From: Oscillospiraceae bacterium | GTDB lineage: Bacteria > Bacillota > Clostridia > Oscillospirales > Ruminococcaceae | Length of the DNA: 56,211 bases | Assembly: GCA_018110985.1 (NCBI GenBank) | Contig: JAGAWT010000008.1 | Location: 1-56,211 of the forward strand | Reading direction: 5' to 3' | Part shown: positions 41,092 through 49,431 of the stretch, piece after piece | Numbering within the stretch: the stretch's first letter is position 1 | Layout: every line of letters begins with the position of its first letter | Notes under the pieces: generated by a model | What the model saw: only the letters and a program-made list of their open reading frames with translations | Databases searched by the model: none | What the model was told of the DNA's origin: nothing | Made by a program: the position numbers and the translations under genes

Positions 41092-42540
41092 ATGAAAAAT
41101 ATATTATTCGTAGCATCAGAATGTGTTCCCTTTGTCAAGACAGGCGGACTTGCCGATGTTGTGGGTACTCTGCCCAAGAAGTTTGACAAGAGCGAGTACG
41201 ATGTCCGTGTCATCATCCCGAACTATCGCTGCATACCCGACAAGTACAGAAACAGCTTCAGGTACATCCACCATTTCTATATGGATCTGGGTCAGCGCTT
41301 TTCAAGCGTCCATGTGGGCATAATGGAGTATGAGCTTGAAGGCATCAAGTATTATTTCGTGGACAATCTTTTCTATTTCGGCGGTGACCGCCCCTATGCT
41401 GACACACGCTTTGACATAGAGAAGTTCATCTACTTCTCCAAGGCTGTGATGGCGATCCTTCCCGTCATAAACTTCCACCCCGACATCATCCACTGCCACG
41501 ACTGGCAGGCAGGTCTCGTGCCTGTGTACCTGCACACCCTCTACAAGGACAATCCTTTCTACTACGGTACAAAGTGCATATTCACCATCCACAACCTGCG
41601 CTTCCAGGGCATATGGGACATAAAGACCATAAGGGCTCTTTCGGGTCTCCCCGACTGGGTATTCACACCCGACAAGCTGGAATTCCATGAGGATGCCAAT
41701 ATGCTCAAGGGCGGCCTTGTGTACTCCGATTACATCACCACTGTTTCGGACACCTATGCAGGGGAGATACAGATGCCCTACTACGGCGAAGGCCTTGACG
41801 GTCTCCTCCGTGCAAGGAACGGCTCTCTCTGCGGTATCGTCAACGGTATAGACTACACCGCCTACAACCCCGAGACCGACGAGAACATCACTAAGAAGTA
41901 CACCTCCCGCAGCTTCAAGAAGGGCAAGGCTGAGAACAAGAAGGCTCTCCAGCAGAGGCTGGGTCTGGAGGTGGACGAGAACAAATTCGTCCTTGCGATA
42001 ATCTCCCGCCTTACTTCACAGAAGGGTCTGGATCTTGTGAGATATGCCCTTGACAGGATGCTGGATGACTATACACAGCTTGTGGTGCTGGGTACGGGCG
42101 ACGGTCAGTACGAAGGCCTTTTCAGAGATTACGCCTGGAGGATGCCCCACAAGGTCTCCGCAAATATCTATTTCGATGAGGCTCTTGCCCACAATATCTA
42201 CGCAGGTGCGGATGCCGTGCTGGTACCCTCGCTCTTTGAGCCCTGCGGCCTGACCCAGCTCATAGGTCTGCGCTACGGCACAGTGCCTATCGTCCGTGAA
42301 ACCGGCGGTCTGAAGGACACCGTTGAGCCCTACAACGAATATGACGGTACGGGCATAGGCTTCTCCTTTGCAAACTACAACGGCGATGAGCTTCTGGGTG
42401 CGGTGAACTACGCCAAGAAGGTATACTTCGAGACCCGCAAGGAATGGGAGCAGATGGTCTCCAGAGGAATGAAGACCGACTACTCATGGATAAACTCCGC
42501 CCGCAAGTATGCCGATCTCTACGACAGCATATGCAGGTGA
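41092..42540 (+). CDS. glgA: Glycogen synthase (ADP-glucose type)
   Basis: The 482-residue GT5 enzyme has FVKTGGLADVVGTLPK at residues 15-30 (the ADP-glucose binding KTGGL motif), IIHCHDWQAGLVP, ISRLTSQKGLDLV and the C-terminal EPCGLTQLIGLRYGTVPIVRETGGL block. It extends glycogen chains from ADP-glucose in the cytoplasm; storage polysaccharide is typical of ruminococci. GGAGG precedes the ATG. It overlaps the tcdA-type gene by 10 bases. Other glg genes are not in the window. Confidence 0.96.
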   Translation: MKNILFVASECVPFVKTGGLADVVGTLPKKFDKSEYDVRVIIPNYRCIPDKYRNSFRYIHHFYMDLGQRFSSVHVGIMEYELEGIKYYFVDNLFYFGGDRPYADTRFDIEKFIYFSKAVMAILPVINFHPDIIHCHDWQAGLVPVYLHTLYKDNPFYYGTKCIFTIHNLRFQGIWDIKTIRALSGLPDWVFTPDKLEFHEDANMLKGGLVYSDYITTVSDTYAGEIQMPYYGEGLDGLLRARNGSLCGIVNGIDYTAYNPETDENITKKYTSRSFKKGKAENKKALQQRLGLEVDENKFVLAIISRLTSQKGLDLVRYALDRMLDDYTQLVVLGTGDGQYEGLFRDYAWRMPHKVSANIYFDEALAHNIYAGADAVLVPSLFEPCGLTQLIGLRYGTVPIVRETGGLKDTVEPYNEYDGTGIGFSFANYNGDELLGAVNYAKKVYFETRKEWEQMVSRGMKTDYSWINSARKYADLYDSICR

Positions 42541-43244
42541 CAGATCTTTCAAGGACGGAGCTGCTTCTGGGCAGCGACGGCCTTGAACGAATGAAAAGAT
42601 CCCGTGTCATAGTCTTCGGCGCCGGCGGCGTCGGAGGCTATGTTATAGAGGGACTGGTGCGCTCGGGGCTGGGAGCGGTGGACATAGTGGATAACGACGT
42701 TATCTCCCCCTCAAACATAAACCGTCAGATAATAGCCCTTCATTCCTCCATGGGGCTGCCAAAGACAGAAGCCTTTGCACGGCGCATAGCTGACATTTCC
42801 CCTGATTGTGCCGTCACCCTGCATGACACATTCTTCCTTCCCGAAAACTCCGCAGACATAGACTTTTCTCTTTACGATTTTGCAGTGGACGCCATAGACA
42901 CGGTGACCGGCAAGCTGGAAGTGATCCGCAGGGCAAAGGAAGCGGGAGTGCCTGTTATCTCATCCATGGGGACGGGGAACAAGCTCTACCCCGAAAGGCT
43001 GCGCATAACAGACATCTCAAAGACATCTGTCTGCCCTCTGGCAAAGGTGATGCGCTATGAGCTGAAAAAGCGGGGCATAAAGGGCGTTCCCTGTCTGTGG
43101 TCGGACGAGGAGCCCGTAAAGACCCCTGCGGTCTTTTCGGAAAAGGGCAGGAAGATACCCGGAAGCAGCGCCTTTGTACCGCCTGCCGCAGGGCTGATGA
43201 TAGCGGCGTATGTGGTAAGGCATATTACAGGTAAAGAGCAGTGA
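42531..43244 (+). CDS. tcdA: tRNA threonylcarbamoyladenosine dehydratase (TcdA, ThiF/E1-like)
   Basis: The 237-residue protein has the E1-like nucleotide site FGAGGVGGYVIEGLVRSG (about 28-45), DNDVISPSNINRQ (about 52-64), AIDTVTGKLEVIRRA and PPAAGLMIAAYVVRHI. TcdA cyclises t6A37 of tRNA using ATP. I start it at ATG 42531, which overlaps the glgA end; the longer frame would run deep into glgA. No strong ribosome site is seen, consistent with coupling to glgA. The stop overlaps the next start (GTGA). Confidence 0.9.
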   Translation: MQVTDLSRTELLLGSDGLERMKRSRVIVFGAGGVGGYVIEGLVRSGLGAVDIVDNDVISPSNINRQIIALHSSMGLPKTEAFARRIADISPDCAVTLHDTFFLPENSADIDFSLYDFAVDAIDTVTGKLEVIRRAKEAGVPVISSMGTGNKLYPERLRITDISKTSVCPLAKVMRYELKKRGIKGVPCLWSDEEPVKTPAVFSEKGRKIPGSSAFVPPAAGLMIAAYVVRHITGKEQ

Positions 43245-43969
43245 ACATAAAAAGGACAGCGATGGTATTTACAGCCCTTGTCATGCTTTGCGGCTGCGGA
43301 GCGGACAGGGAAAGGAACATTGATGATACCGCACTGCAGACCGTATCACAGGCAGATGTGCCGGAGAAGGCATACCCCGACAACGGCAGGGAAAAGGTGA
43401 CCCGTGATACGGAGATCATAAGGGGCATAAGAGGCGGCATGACCGCCGATGAGGTAAGGACTGCGCTGGGAAGCCCCGGGCAGGAGGCGGACACGGACGG
43501 CGGCTATGCCATGAAGTACGGGGAAAGCTACCTGCTTTTTGAAAAAATGCCTGTGTACAAAAAGGACAGCAGGCAGCGCCTTTACATGGTGCAGGTAAAG
43601 GATGATTCCCTTGTAATGGGGAAGGTGAAGATAGGCGACTCAAAGAAGTCTGTTCTGGACAGATTCTGCAGAGAGACCGAGGACAACACCCCCGCCAAAT
43701 ACAAGGAAAAGAAGCGCAGGCTCATCTACGGCAGGGCAGACATTGACAGACTGGAGCGGGATCTGGAAAATGATGCGGACTGTGAGGGCTCCTACCGCTT
43801 TGCCACGGAATATGATGACGGAAGGGTCATCTTTATGGATCTGCTGGCGGAGGGTACGGACACTGTCACTCTCTGTATGACCGTTTTCAAGTTTGAGGAG
43901 GAAAAGCTGTCGGAGATACAGCTTCTTTTCTCCGACCGGCAGACCCTTATGGATGATATGATGGAATGA
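43241..43969 (+). CDS. Lipoprotein with BamE/SmpA-like repeats
   Basis: The 242-residue protein has a lipoprotein signal (lipobox LCGC, Cys near 19). Two short units follow that resemble the SmpA/BamE pattern: IRGGMTADEVRTALGSPGQE (about 62-81) and VKIGDSKKSVLDRF (about 127-140). In Gram-positives such domains occur in surface lipoproteins of unknown role. It starts at GTG 43241, overlapping the tcdA stop by 4 bases, and stops 1 base before the methyltransferase gene. Confidence 0.75.
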   Translation: MNIKRTAMVFTALVMLCGCGADRERNIDDTALQTVSQADVPEKAYPDNGREKVTRDTEIIRGIRGGMTADEVRTALGSPGQEADTDGGYAMKYGESYLLFEKMPVYKKDSRQRLYMVQVKDDSLVMGKVKIGDSKKSVLDRFCRETEDNTPAKYKEKKRRLIYGRADIDRLERDLENDADCEGSYRFATEYDDGRVIFMDLLAEGTDTVTLCMTVFKFEEEKLSEIQLLFSDRQTLMDDMME

Positions 43970-43970
43970 T

Positions 43971-44768
43971 ATGGATAGTATAGAATTGTTTTCTGCGGAC
44001 TGCCCCGAAGCAGCTCCCTATTTCCGCCTGACCGAGGCGCAGCTGAGAAACCGCCTTGAGCCCGAAAAGGGCATATTCATCGCAGAGACTCCCAAGGTGA
44101 TAAACACCGCTCTTGATGCGGGGCTGGAGCCTGTTTCCTTTCTCTGCACGAAAAACAAGGCGGACAGTGCGGCACGGCAGGTCATAGGGCGCTGCCCCGG
44201 GGTGCCGGTATACACCGCCGAGGCGGACATACTCGAAAGCATAGCGGGGTTCAGGCTCACAAGGGGAGTGCTCTGCGCTATGAAAAGACCTCATCCAAAA
44301 TCTTTTGCGGAGGTCTGCGGCTCGTCTCTTGTAGCCGTCCTTGAAAACATCACCGATTCGGTGAATGTGGGGGCGATCTTCCGCTCTGCTGCCGCTCTTG
44401 GAGTAGGCGGGGTGGTGCTTTTCCCCTCATGCTCGGATCCCCTGAACCGCAGAACGGTGAGAGTCAGCATGGGTACGGTCTTTCAGGTGCCCTGGGCATA
44501 CCTCCCCGAAAACGACATATCACCGCTGAAAGCAGCGGGCTTCACCCTTATGGCGATGGCGCTCTGTGATGACAGTCTGTCCCTGCGTGAAAGCTCTCTC
44601 CTTTCCTATCCCAAAAAGGCGGTGGTATTCGGCACGGAGGGGGACGGCCTTACTCATGATACCATAAAGGGCTGTGACCTCAGGGTGCGCATACCCATGA
44701 AAAACGGGGTGGATTCCCTGAATGTGGCAGCCGCCGCTGCGGTGACCTTCTACGCACTTACACAGTGA
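43971..44768 (+). CDS. TrmH-family (SpoU) RNA 2'-O-methyltransferase
   Basis: The 265-residue protein has a substrate-binding N-terminal domain with EKGIFIAETPKVI and the SPOUT knot motifs: VLENITDSVNVGAIFRSAAALG (motif 1, about 122-143), VFGTEGDGL (motif 2) and VRIPMKNGVDSLNVAAAAAVTFY (motif 3). It methylates ribose in rRNA or tRNA; the exact site is unknown. It is the last gene of the glgA-tcdA-lipoprotein operon. Confidence 0.93.
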   Translation: MDSIELFSADCPEAAPYFRLTEAQLRNRLEPEKGIFIAETPKVINTALDAGLEPVSFLCTKNKADSAARQVIGRCPGVPVYTAEADILESIAGFRLTRGVLCAMKRPHPKSFAEVCGSSLVAVLENITDSVNVGAIFRSAAALGVGGVVLFPSCSDPLNRRTVRVSMGTVFQVPWAYLPENDISPLKAAGFTLMAMALCDDSLSLRESSLLSYPKKAVVFGTEGDGLTHDTIKGCDLRVRIPMKNGVDSLNVAAAAAVTFYALTQ

Positions 44769-44792
44769 AACAGTCCGTAAGAGGAGATGCTT

Positions 44793-44867
44793 ATGACAAA
44801 GATACAGTCTCTTGGCAGGCGCAGGATATTCTTCGGGCATGGCGCTCCGCTGTTATATGAGATCTGA
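44793..44867 (+). CDS. Possible 24-residue ORF after the trmH-type gene
   Basis: ATG 44793 follows AGAGGAG at a good distance and opens MTKIQSLGRRRIFFGHGAPLLYEI before a TGA. The ribosome site is better than that of many neighbours, but the protein is too short to recognise. It may be a small protein, a leader, or the remnant of a decayed gene. Confidence 0.3.
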   Translation: MTKIQSLGRRRIFFGHGAPLLYEI

Positions 44868-44937
44868 TACAGCATAAGCACGAAACTCATTTCCTTTTTT
44901 TGTGCAAAGCTACAAAGATACCAATAAATGAAAAATG

Positions 44938-44980
44938 ACCTCCTGTTCGTTTGTATTTATATACAAAGGGAACGGGAGGT
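44938..44980 (+). promoter_or_regulatory. Hairpin that hides the ribosome binding site of the 44987 gene
   Basis: ACCTCC (44938-44943) pairs with GGAGGT (44975-44980), GTTC with GAAC (44945-44948, 44970-44973) and TTTGTAT with ATACAAA (44950-44956, 44961-44967). The loop is four bases. The 3' arm is the ribosome binding site itself, 6 bases before the start codon. There is no T tract, so it is not a plain terminator. Confidence 0.75.
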
Positions 44981-44986
44981 ATTTAT

Positions 44987-45952
44987 ATGAAAAGATATGC
45001 AGCACTTTTACTGTTCGCTCTGCTTTGCGGCTGTTCATCCGTAGGTGAAAGTTCAGCCGTGTTGGAAACAACGGACATCACAGATGAGAAAACAGCGGCA
45101 GTAAAGGATATTTCCGCAGAAGAACAGGATGACAGTTTACAGGAATCCATGACCGTGACTTTTGCCGTAACAGAGGAGCCTGCTGTAACGGAGCTCACAT
45201 CCCTGCCTCATTTCCCGGAGGATACACAGGTGCAGAGCGTGGCATCGGGAGAGGACTATTATTATGAGACATGGCCGGGCGTGCCTGAGGACAACTGGGG
45301 AATAAACCCTTTCAGAAAGGTGGAAGTCACCGTGACCGAACAGACTGCGGAGGAGACCCCCACCGAGGAGCAGTATTTTGCAGAGCAGGATGGATATATC
45401 TTCAACCTGAAAAACGGTCACTGCCTTTTCATCCCGGATAACGATGTGCCTTATTATATGACTATGGAAAAGTGCTTTGAAAGCGGGGACTACATCTATC
45501 TTGCCTATATACCGAAGGGAACGGAGGAATACCCCTCCTGGTGTACGCCCCTGAATGCAGACCTTATAGACCATGCCTGTGACAAGCCCCTTTCGGAGAG
45601 GGCTGCCTCCGTGCTTGAAGAGACAGCAGCGGATGTGGACTGGGATAATTCGGATGTAAAGGAGCTTTCCGACGGCTTTATGCACCTTACGGGCTATTAT
45701 TTCAACTGTGAAAACGGCATGAAGCTGTTCATAACCGACACGGGAGACCCCATAATCCTGAAATGTGACTTTGAATTTGAAAACGGGCAGCGGGTGAGGA
45801 TAGATACCCTTGCCATAGAGGAAAGCTATCCCTACGGCTGTTATCCAGAAGGCGGAGAGAGCCTTCCCGCCGAGGACGGACCCATGCCGAGGCTCATCAC
45901 CGACAAGCTCTCCGAAATGGCAGAAATGGGCTATGTGGTTTATCAGAGGTAA
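44987..45952 (+). CDS. Secreted acidic lipoprotein of unknown function
   Basis: The 321-residue protein has a lipoprotein signal (lipobox LCGC, Cys near 15), a Glu/Thr-rich stretch (about 25-120), and a C-terminal part with two similar units: DGYIFNLKNGHCLFIPDNDVP (about 137-157) and GYYFNCENGMKLFITDTGDP (about 230-249). The duplicated beta-rich unit is unknown to me. ATG 44987 follows GGGAGG. Its ribosome site is locked in a strong hairpin. Confidence 0.8.
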   Translation: MKRYAALLLFALLCGCSSVGESSAVLETTDITDEKTAAVKDISAEEQDDSLQESMTVTFAVTEEPAVTELTSLPHFPEDTQVQSVASGEDYYYETWPGVPEDNWGINPFRKVEVTVTEQTAEETPTEEQYFAEQDGYIFNLKNGHCLFIPDNDVPYYMTMEKCFESGDYIYLAYIPKGTEEYPSWCTPLNADLIDHACDKPLSERAASVLEETAADVDWDNSDVKELSDGFMHLTGYYFNCENGMKLFITDTGDPIILKCDFEFENGQRVRIDTLAIEESYPYGCYPEGGESLPAEDGPMPRLITDKLSEMAEMGYVVYQR

Positions 45953-45974
45953 GAGGTAAGAAAAGCCCTCCCCG

Positions 45975-46046
45975 CATTAAGAACGGTACGCATAAAGAAG
46001 TTTTACGCCATAGTATTTCTGATGTAAGGTCAGAAGTACTATGGCG
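45975..46046 (-). repeat. Second dispersed repeat family, copy 2
   Basis: The palindrome CGCCATAGTATTTCTGA / TCAGAAGTACTATGGCG (46006-46046) and the adjoining 31 bases are the reverse complement, with several mismatches, of 24392-24463. Confidence 0.75.
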
Positions 46047-46103
46047 CTTCTATTGACAGTACAGAGATGATGTGCTATAATTGTTACTGACAAAAAACGG
46101 AAT

Positions 46104-46556
46104 TTGGAAAGGTGTTGTGGTATTACTTTGAATCCGTGGATTATTGATTCTTGTTATTTGCTTCTTCTTTTGATTTTATTGATAATTGGAATAATAGCAG
46201 TAATTCTAATCATCAAGAGAAAACATAAGCAAAAAAGCACTAGATTTTCTATTATTTCCTTAGTTATCAGCAGTCTTCTGCTTTTGATGTTGATTATATT
46301 TGTTGCTTCACATCCGACATACTATAAATACAATGATTGGGCAATCTTGAATAGCAACATTAATATGGTTCAGCAAAAATACGGAGACTTTGATCTCGGT
46401 GTCGTTACGGATAACAAGGCAGGTAGGGTTGCATATTACATCTATACAGACAACGGTCCCATCATGCCGGATCATCTGAAACACTATTACTATATGGAAT
46501 ATGATGAATGGGGTGTGATATATAAAGTGTATGAGTCTTGTCAGCCTGGAGGTTAA
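46104..46556 (+). CDS. Small membrane-anchored protein, AT-rich
   Basis: The up-to-150-residue protein has two hydrophobic segments (CYLLLLLILLIIGIIAVILII and SIISLVISSLLLLMLIIFVA) and a soluble C-terminal part (YYIYTDNGPIMPDHLKHYYYMEYDEWGVIYKV). It is much richer in A+T than its neighbours, which suggests recent gain. The start is uncertain: TTG 46104 has no ribosome site and TTG 46128 has AAAGG rather far upstream (15 bases). I cannot assign a function; a membrane or immunity role would be a guess. Confidence 0.6.
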   Translation: MERCCGITLNPWIIDSCYLLLLLILLIIGIIAVILIIKRKHKQKSTRFSIISLVISSLLLLMLIIFVASHPTYYKYNDWAILNSNINMVQQKYGDFDLGVVTDNKAGRVAYYIYTDNGPIMPDHLKHYYYMEYDEWGVIYKVYESCQPGG

Positions 46557-46648
46557 TCATCTGATATGAGACATGAAATTTGATATGTTCAGTTCTGTCA
46601 GGAGTTTGTCTAATTCTGATTTAGCTTAGCAACATAAATATGCACAAT

Positions 46649-46678
46649 GCCCCTGAGTGCTTTGTAACACTCAGGGGC
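46649..46678. terminator. Terminator between convergent small genes
   Basis: GCCCCTGAGTG (46649-46659) pairs perfectly with CACTCAGGGGC (46668-46678). It is placed between the AT-rich plus-strand gene and the minus-strand 46754 ORF. Confidence 0.75.
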
Positions 46679-46753
46679 AAAACTTCTATATGAGTTTCTT
46701 TCTTAAACGGAGAGGGCATTGCTTTTTCAAAACTTGCTTTATAGATCTATCTC

Positions 46754-47089
46754 TCAAGCCCGATCAAATTCTGCTTCAGGATAGAAAACCAGAGTCTGAT
46801 TTGGGTTTCCGCCACCTGCGTTTCCAACCACAAGTCCGTTATAGACTTTCAGATAGAAAGCCACGATCTCTTCGCCGTCTTTCTCAATGACCAACTCATT
46901 TTCCTTACAGCTACACGGGCATTCCACTGTTTCCCCTTCCTCCGAAGTGAAGATCCCGTTACCGTCCCGAAGTTCAAGGTAAGAATACAGGATCCCCTCG
47001 TCGTCGCCGATATCGGGTGTAGCGATCCTGTAATAACCGTCTTTGAGAATGGTCTCCGGAGAAACATCACCCATGGGCAGGTCTTTCAA
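46754..47089 (-). CDS. Hypothetical acidic protein, possibly a gene remnant
   Basis: The frame encodes about 111 residues with beta-type patterns (DGYYRIATPDIGDDEGILYSYLELRDGNG, then CPCSCKENELVIEKDGEEIVAFYL). No proper start codon with a ribosome site is visible: TTG 47089 and ATG 47074 both lack one. The frame is open and in phase right up to the TAA stop of the xylanase gene at 47120. It may be a 5'-truncated remnant, a protein started at a weak codon, or a readthrough extension. I do not recognise it. Confidence 0.45.
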   Translation of the reverse strand: MKDLPMGDVSPETILKDGYYRIATPDIGDDEGILYSYLELRDGNGIFTSEEGETVECPCSCKENELVIEKDGEEIVAFYLKVYNGLVVGNAGGGNPNQTLVFYPEAEFDRA

Positions 47090-47119
47090 ATATAATTCCA
47101 GACCCAGTCTTGGCTGATC

Positions 47120-48484
47120 TTAGTCGTCCTGTACCTCATCTTCACTTTCCCCGGCTGTTTCACTTTCGGCTGTCTGCGCTTCTTCCTTGATCCCCACTAT
47201 GGAGTAGAAGGCGGGCTTGGCGGTGAAATCCTTTCTGAAAAGCAGGGGCTGCTGATCTCTGCGCCAGCTCCTGTCATCGGTGACGCCCCAGAAAATAAGA
47301 GCGGAGATATTGTCCTTGTGAGCGTAGATAGAGGACATTATGCCCTTGTAGTATTCAGCCTGTGCCTCGAAATACTTATCCCCGGAATTTGCGGGTATGG
47401 TAGCATCAAGCTCGGTCACCTGGATATCAAGACCCAGCTCAGCATAGGTGTCCAGCGCCTTGTTATACATCGCTACCGAGGGAAAGGCATCGGAGCCTGT
47501 GCGCACATCAAGGTGTGACTGCATCCCTATGCCGTCTATTATGCCCTTTTCCTTCAGCTCCAGTGCCATATTCTTTATGGCTGCCAGCTTGCCGTCCATA
47601 TATTCGTTGTAATCGTTGTAGTACAGCTTGCAGCCCTCGGGAGCGTATTTCCTTGCAAAGGTGAAGGCAGGCTCTATAAAGGAATTGTCACCGTAGACCT
47701 TTACCCAGGGAGAGTATTCGGGCTTTTCCTCACGCTGACCCGCAGTCCTGGGTGAACCGTTTTCCATCCACGCCTCATTCACCACGTCACAGGCATAGAA
47801 CTCTATGTCGGGGTAAAGGGATGTGAGTGTCTCAAAATAGTTCTTGATGTAATTTTCCATCCTTTTGGTCATCTTTTCGGGAGTTACCCACTCGCCGTTC
47901 TCGTCATAGCCCTCCTTGAAAAACCAGGTGGGTGTCTGGGAATGCCACACAAGGGTGTGTACACGCATGGGGATATGGTTCTCGCTGCAATAGTCCAGCA
48001 GGGTCTTTGCCTGTGTGAAGGACACCTGCGGGTTAGTATCGTCGCCTGTCTCCTTGAAGTACACTACGGAATCCGCCTTGTTCAGCACATAGTCGGGCTT
48101 CATCTCGTTGCCGCAGGTAAGGCTGTCGGAGAAGTGCTTGTTCACCAGTGCCATAACGTTCCTTGACAGCATCTCGTTGGGGGTGAGGGCGGTGCCTACC
48201 TTGAAATCCCCTGCAAAATACTCCGAAAGAGAGGTTATATCCTGCTCTATCTTTATCTCATGCTTGTTCTTCTTTGCCTTTTTGGTCGTCTCTTCGGTCA
48301 CTTCTGTTTCCTCCGGTGCCTGTGTTGTCTCACTGTCGGACGCTCCCTCCGTCACGCTTTCCTGTGTCTCTGCTGCTGCTGTGGAAGTCGCTTCCCCGGC
48401 GGGTGCGGGAGTGCCGCCGCCGCAGGCTGTCAGTGTGAGTAGGACGGCGAGGATCATGCTTGCCGTCGTTGCGGGTCTTTTCAT
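47120..48484 (-). CDS. Secreted GH10 endo-xylanase lipoprotein
   Basis: The 454-residue protein has a lipoprotein signal (lipobox LTAC), a Thr/Glu-rich linker ending in KKAKKNKHEIK, and a GH10 domain: VHTLVWHSQTPTWFF (about 176-190), acid/base Glu in CDVVNEAW (near 234), nucleophile Glu in IQVTELDA (near 358) and FWGVTDDRSWR. It cuts beta-1,4-xylan at the cell surface. The C-terminus is an acidic tail (about 25 residues) instead of a binding module. No dockerin is present, so it is not cellulosomal. Confidence 0.94.
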   Translation of the reverse strand: MKRPATTASMILAVLLTLTACGGGTPAPAGEATSTAAAETQESVTEGASDSETTQAPEETEVTEETTKKAKKNKHEIKIEQDITSLSEYFAGDFKVGTALTPNEMLSRNVMALVNKHFSDSLTCGNEMKPDYVLNKADSVVYFKETGDDTNPQVSFTQAKTLLDYCSENHIPMRVHTLVWHSQTPTWFFKEGYDENGEWVTPEKMTKRMENYIKNYFETLTSLYPDIEFYACDVVNEAWMENGSPRTAGQREEKPEYSPWVKVYGDNSFIEPAFTFARKYAPEGCKLYYNDYNEYMDGKLAAIKNMALELKEKGIIDGIGMQSHLDVRTGSDAFPSVAMYNKALDTYAELGLDIQVTELDATIPANSGDKYFEAQAEYYKGIMSSIYAHKDNISALIFWGVTDDRSWRRDQQPLLFRKDFTAKPAFYSIVGIKEEAQTAESETAGESEDEVQDD

Positions 48485-48573
48485 TTAATATTCCTCCGTT
48501 TTATTAGGATCTCAGGGATGACCGAAGGATCCAAAAATGCAATAATATGGCAGGTCAGCTGATATACTGCTCA

Positions 48574-48672
48574 TACCGATCTCTGACCGATGCATAGACA
48601 AGAAACGAGCCGCAAATGCTTGGAATGGATCTGAGGCCTGGAGATCGTCTATGCATCGAGGAAGGATCAGTA
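48574..48672 (-). repeat. MITE-like repeat, copy in SDR stop codon (99 bp)
   Basis: This inverse copy is flanked by TCA at 48571-48573 and TCA at 48673-48675. The latter is the stop codon (TGA on the minus strand) of the SDR gene. It is slightly shorter and more diverged than the 34761 copy. Confidence 0.88.
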
Positions 48673-49431
48673 TCAGACCACGGAACCCGTGTATCTGGGG
48701 AAACCGTTTTCTGCGTGGGCTACTGCCTCCTCAAGGGTCATGCCGTAGAAATTCCCTGCCGAGAAGTTCCTGCCGGACTTTTTGTCGTCTATGAAGGCTC
48801 CCACCACAACTCCGGGGAGAGAGCTTTCGGGGGCGTTGGGGGCGTGCTGTCCGCCCAGATCGGTCCTGCACCAGCCGGGGTCGGTGATGTTGATGCAGAC
48901 ATCCGTTCCCTCATACTTGGAGGCAAGGTCCATCGTCACCTTGTCAAGGGCAGCCTTGCTGGCGGAATACCCCGCCTGTTCGGGTTCAAGGCGTATGCCG
49001 CTGGTGGTGTTGACTATGCGGCCGAAGCCCCTTTCAGCCATTTTCGGCAGGAAATGGTAAACTATCATCATGGGGGCTATGGTGTTTATCCTGAAGCTCG
49101 CCTCGTAGTCGGAGGGGGGAGTTTTCAGGTAGTCCGTCCTGTAAGCTATCTGTATGCCTGCGTTGTTCAGGACTATGTCCACATCCACGCCGAAGCTGTC
49201 TATATCGGCGAGCATCGCCTCCACCTGCGAAAGGTCGGAAAACTCCGCACCCACGCACCTTGCCTGTACCCCAAGGGCGGAGACCTCCTCATATACTCCC
49301 TTGCAGTGCTCCTTTGTGCGCCCGTGCAGGATGACATTTGCGCCCCTCTGCGCCATGAATATGGCGGCACCTCTGCCTATGCCCCTTGCCGCACCTGTGA
49401 TGAACACCCATCTTCCCTTTACGTCAACCAT
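48673..49431 (-). CDS. Short-chain dehydrogenase/reductase (SDR)
   Basis: The 252-residue classical SDR has TGAARGIGRGAAI (about 12-24), LNNAGIQ, catalytic Ser in NTTSGIR and YSASK (Tyr and Lys). Substrate is unknown. ATG 49431 follows AAGGAG and overlaps the stop of the epimerase gene by 8 bases. It is the last of four overlapped genes that begin with the alcohol dehydrogenase at 52415, and its stop codon is duplicated by the MITE-like repeat. Confidence 0.9.
   Translation of the reverse strand: MVDVKGRWVFITGAARGIGRGAAIFMAQRGANVILHGRTKEHCKGVYEEVSALGVQARCVGAEFSDLSQVEAMLADIDSFGVDVDIVLNNAGIQIAYRTDYLKTPPSDYEASFRINTIAPMMIVYHFLPKMAERGFGRIVNTTSGIRLEPEQAGYSASKAALDKVTMDLASKYEGTDVCINITDPGWCRTDLGGQHAPNAPESSLPGVVVGAFIDDKKSGRNFSAGNFYGMTLEEAVAHAENGFPRYTGSVV

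Noticed and set aside
46657-46890. Plus-strand 77-codon frame near 46700
   Set aside because: It starts inside the terminator hairpin and overlaps the minus-strand frame; no ribosome site.
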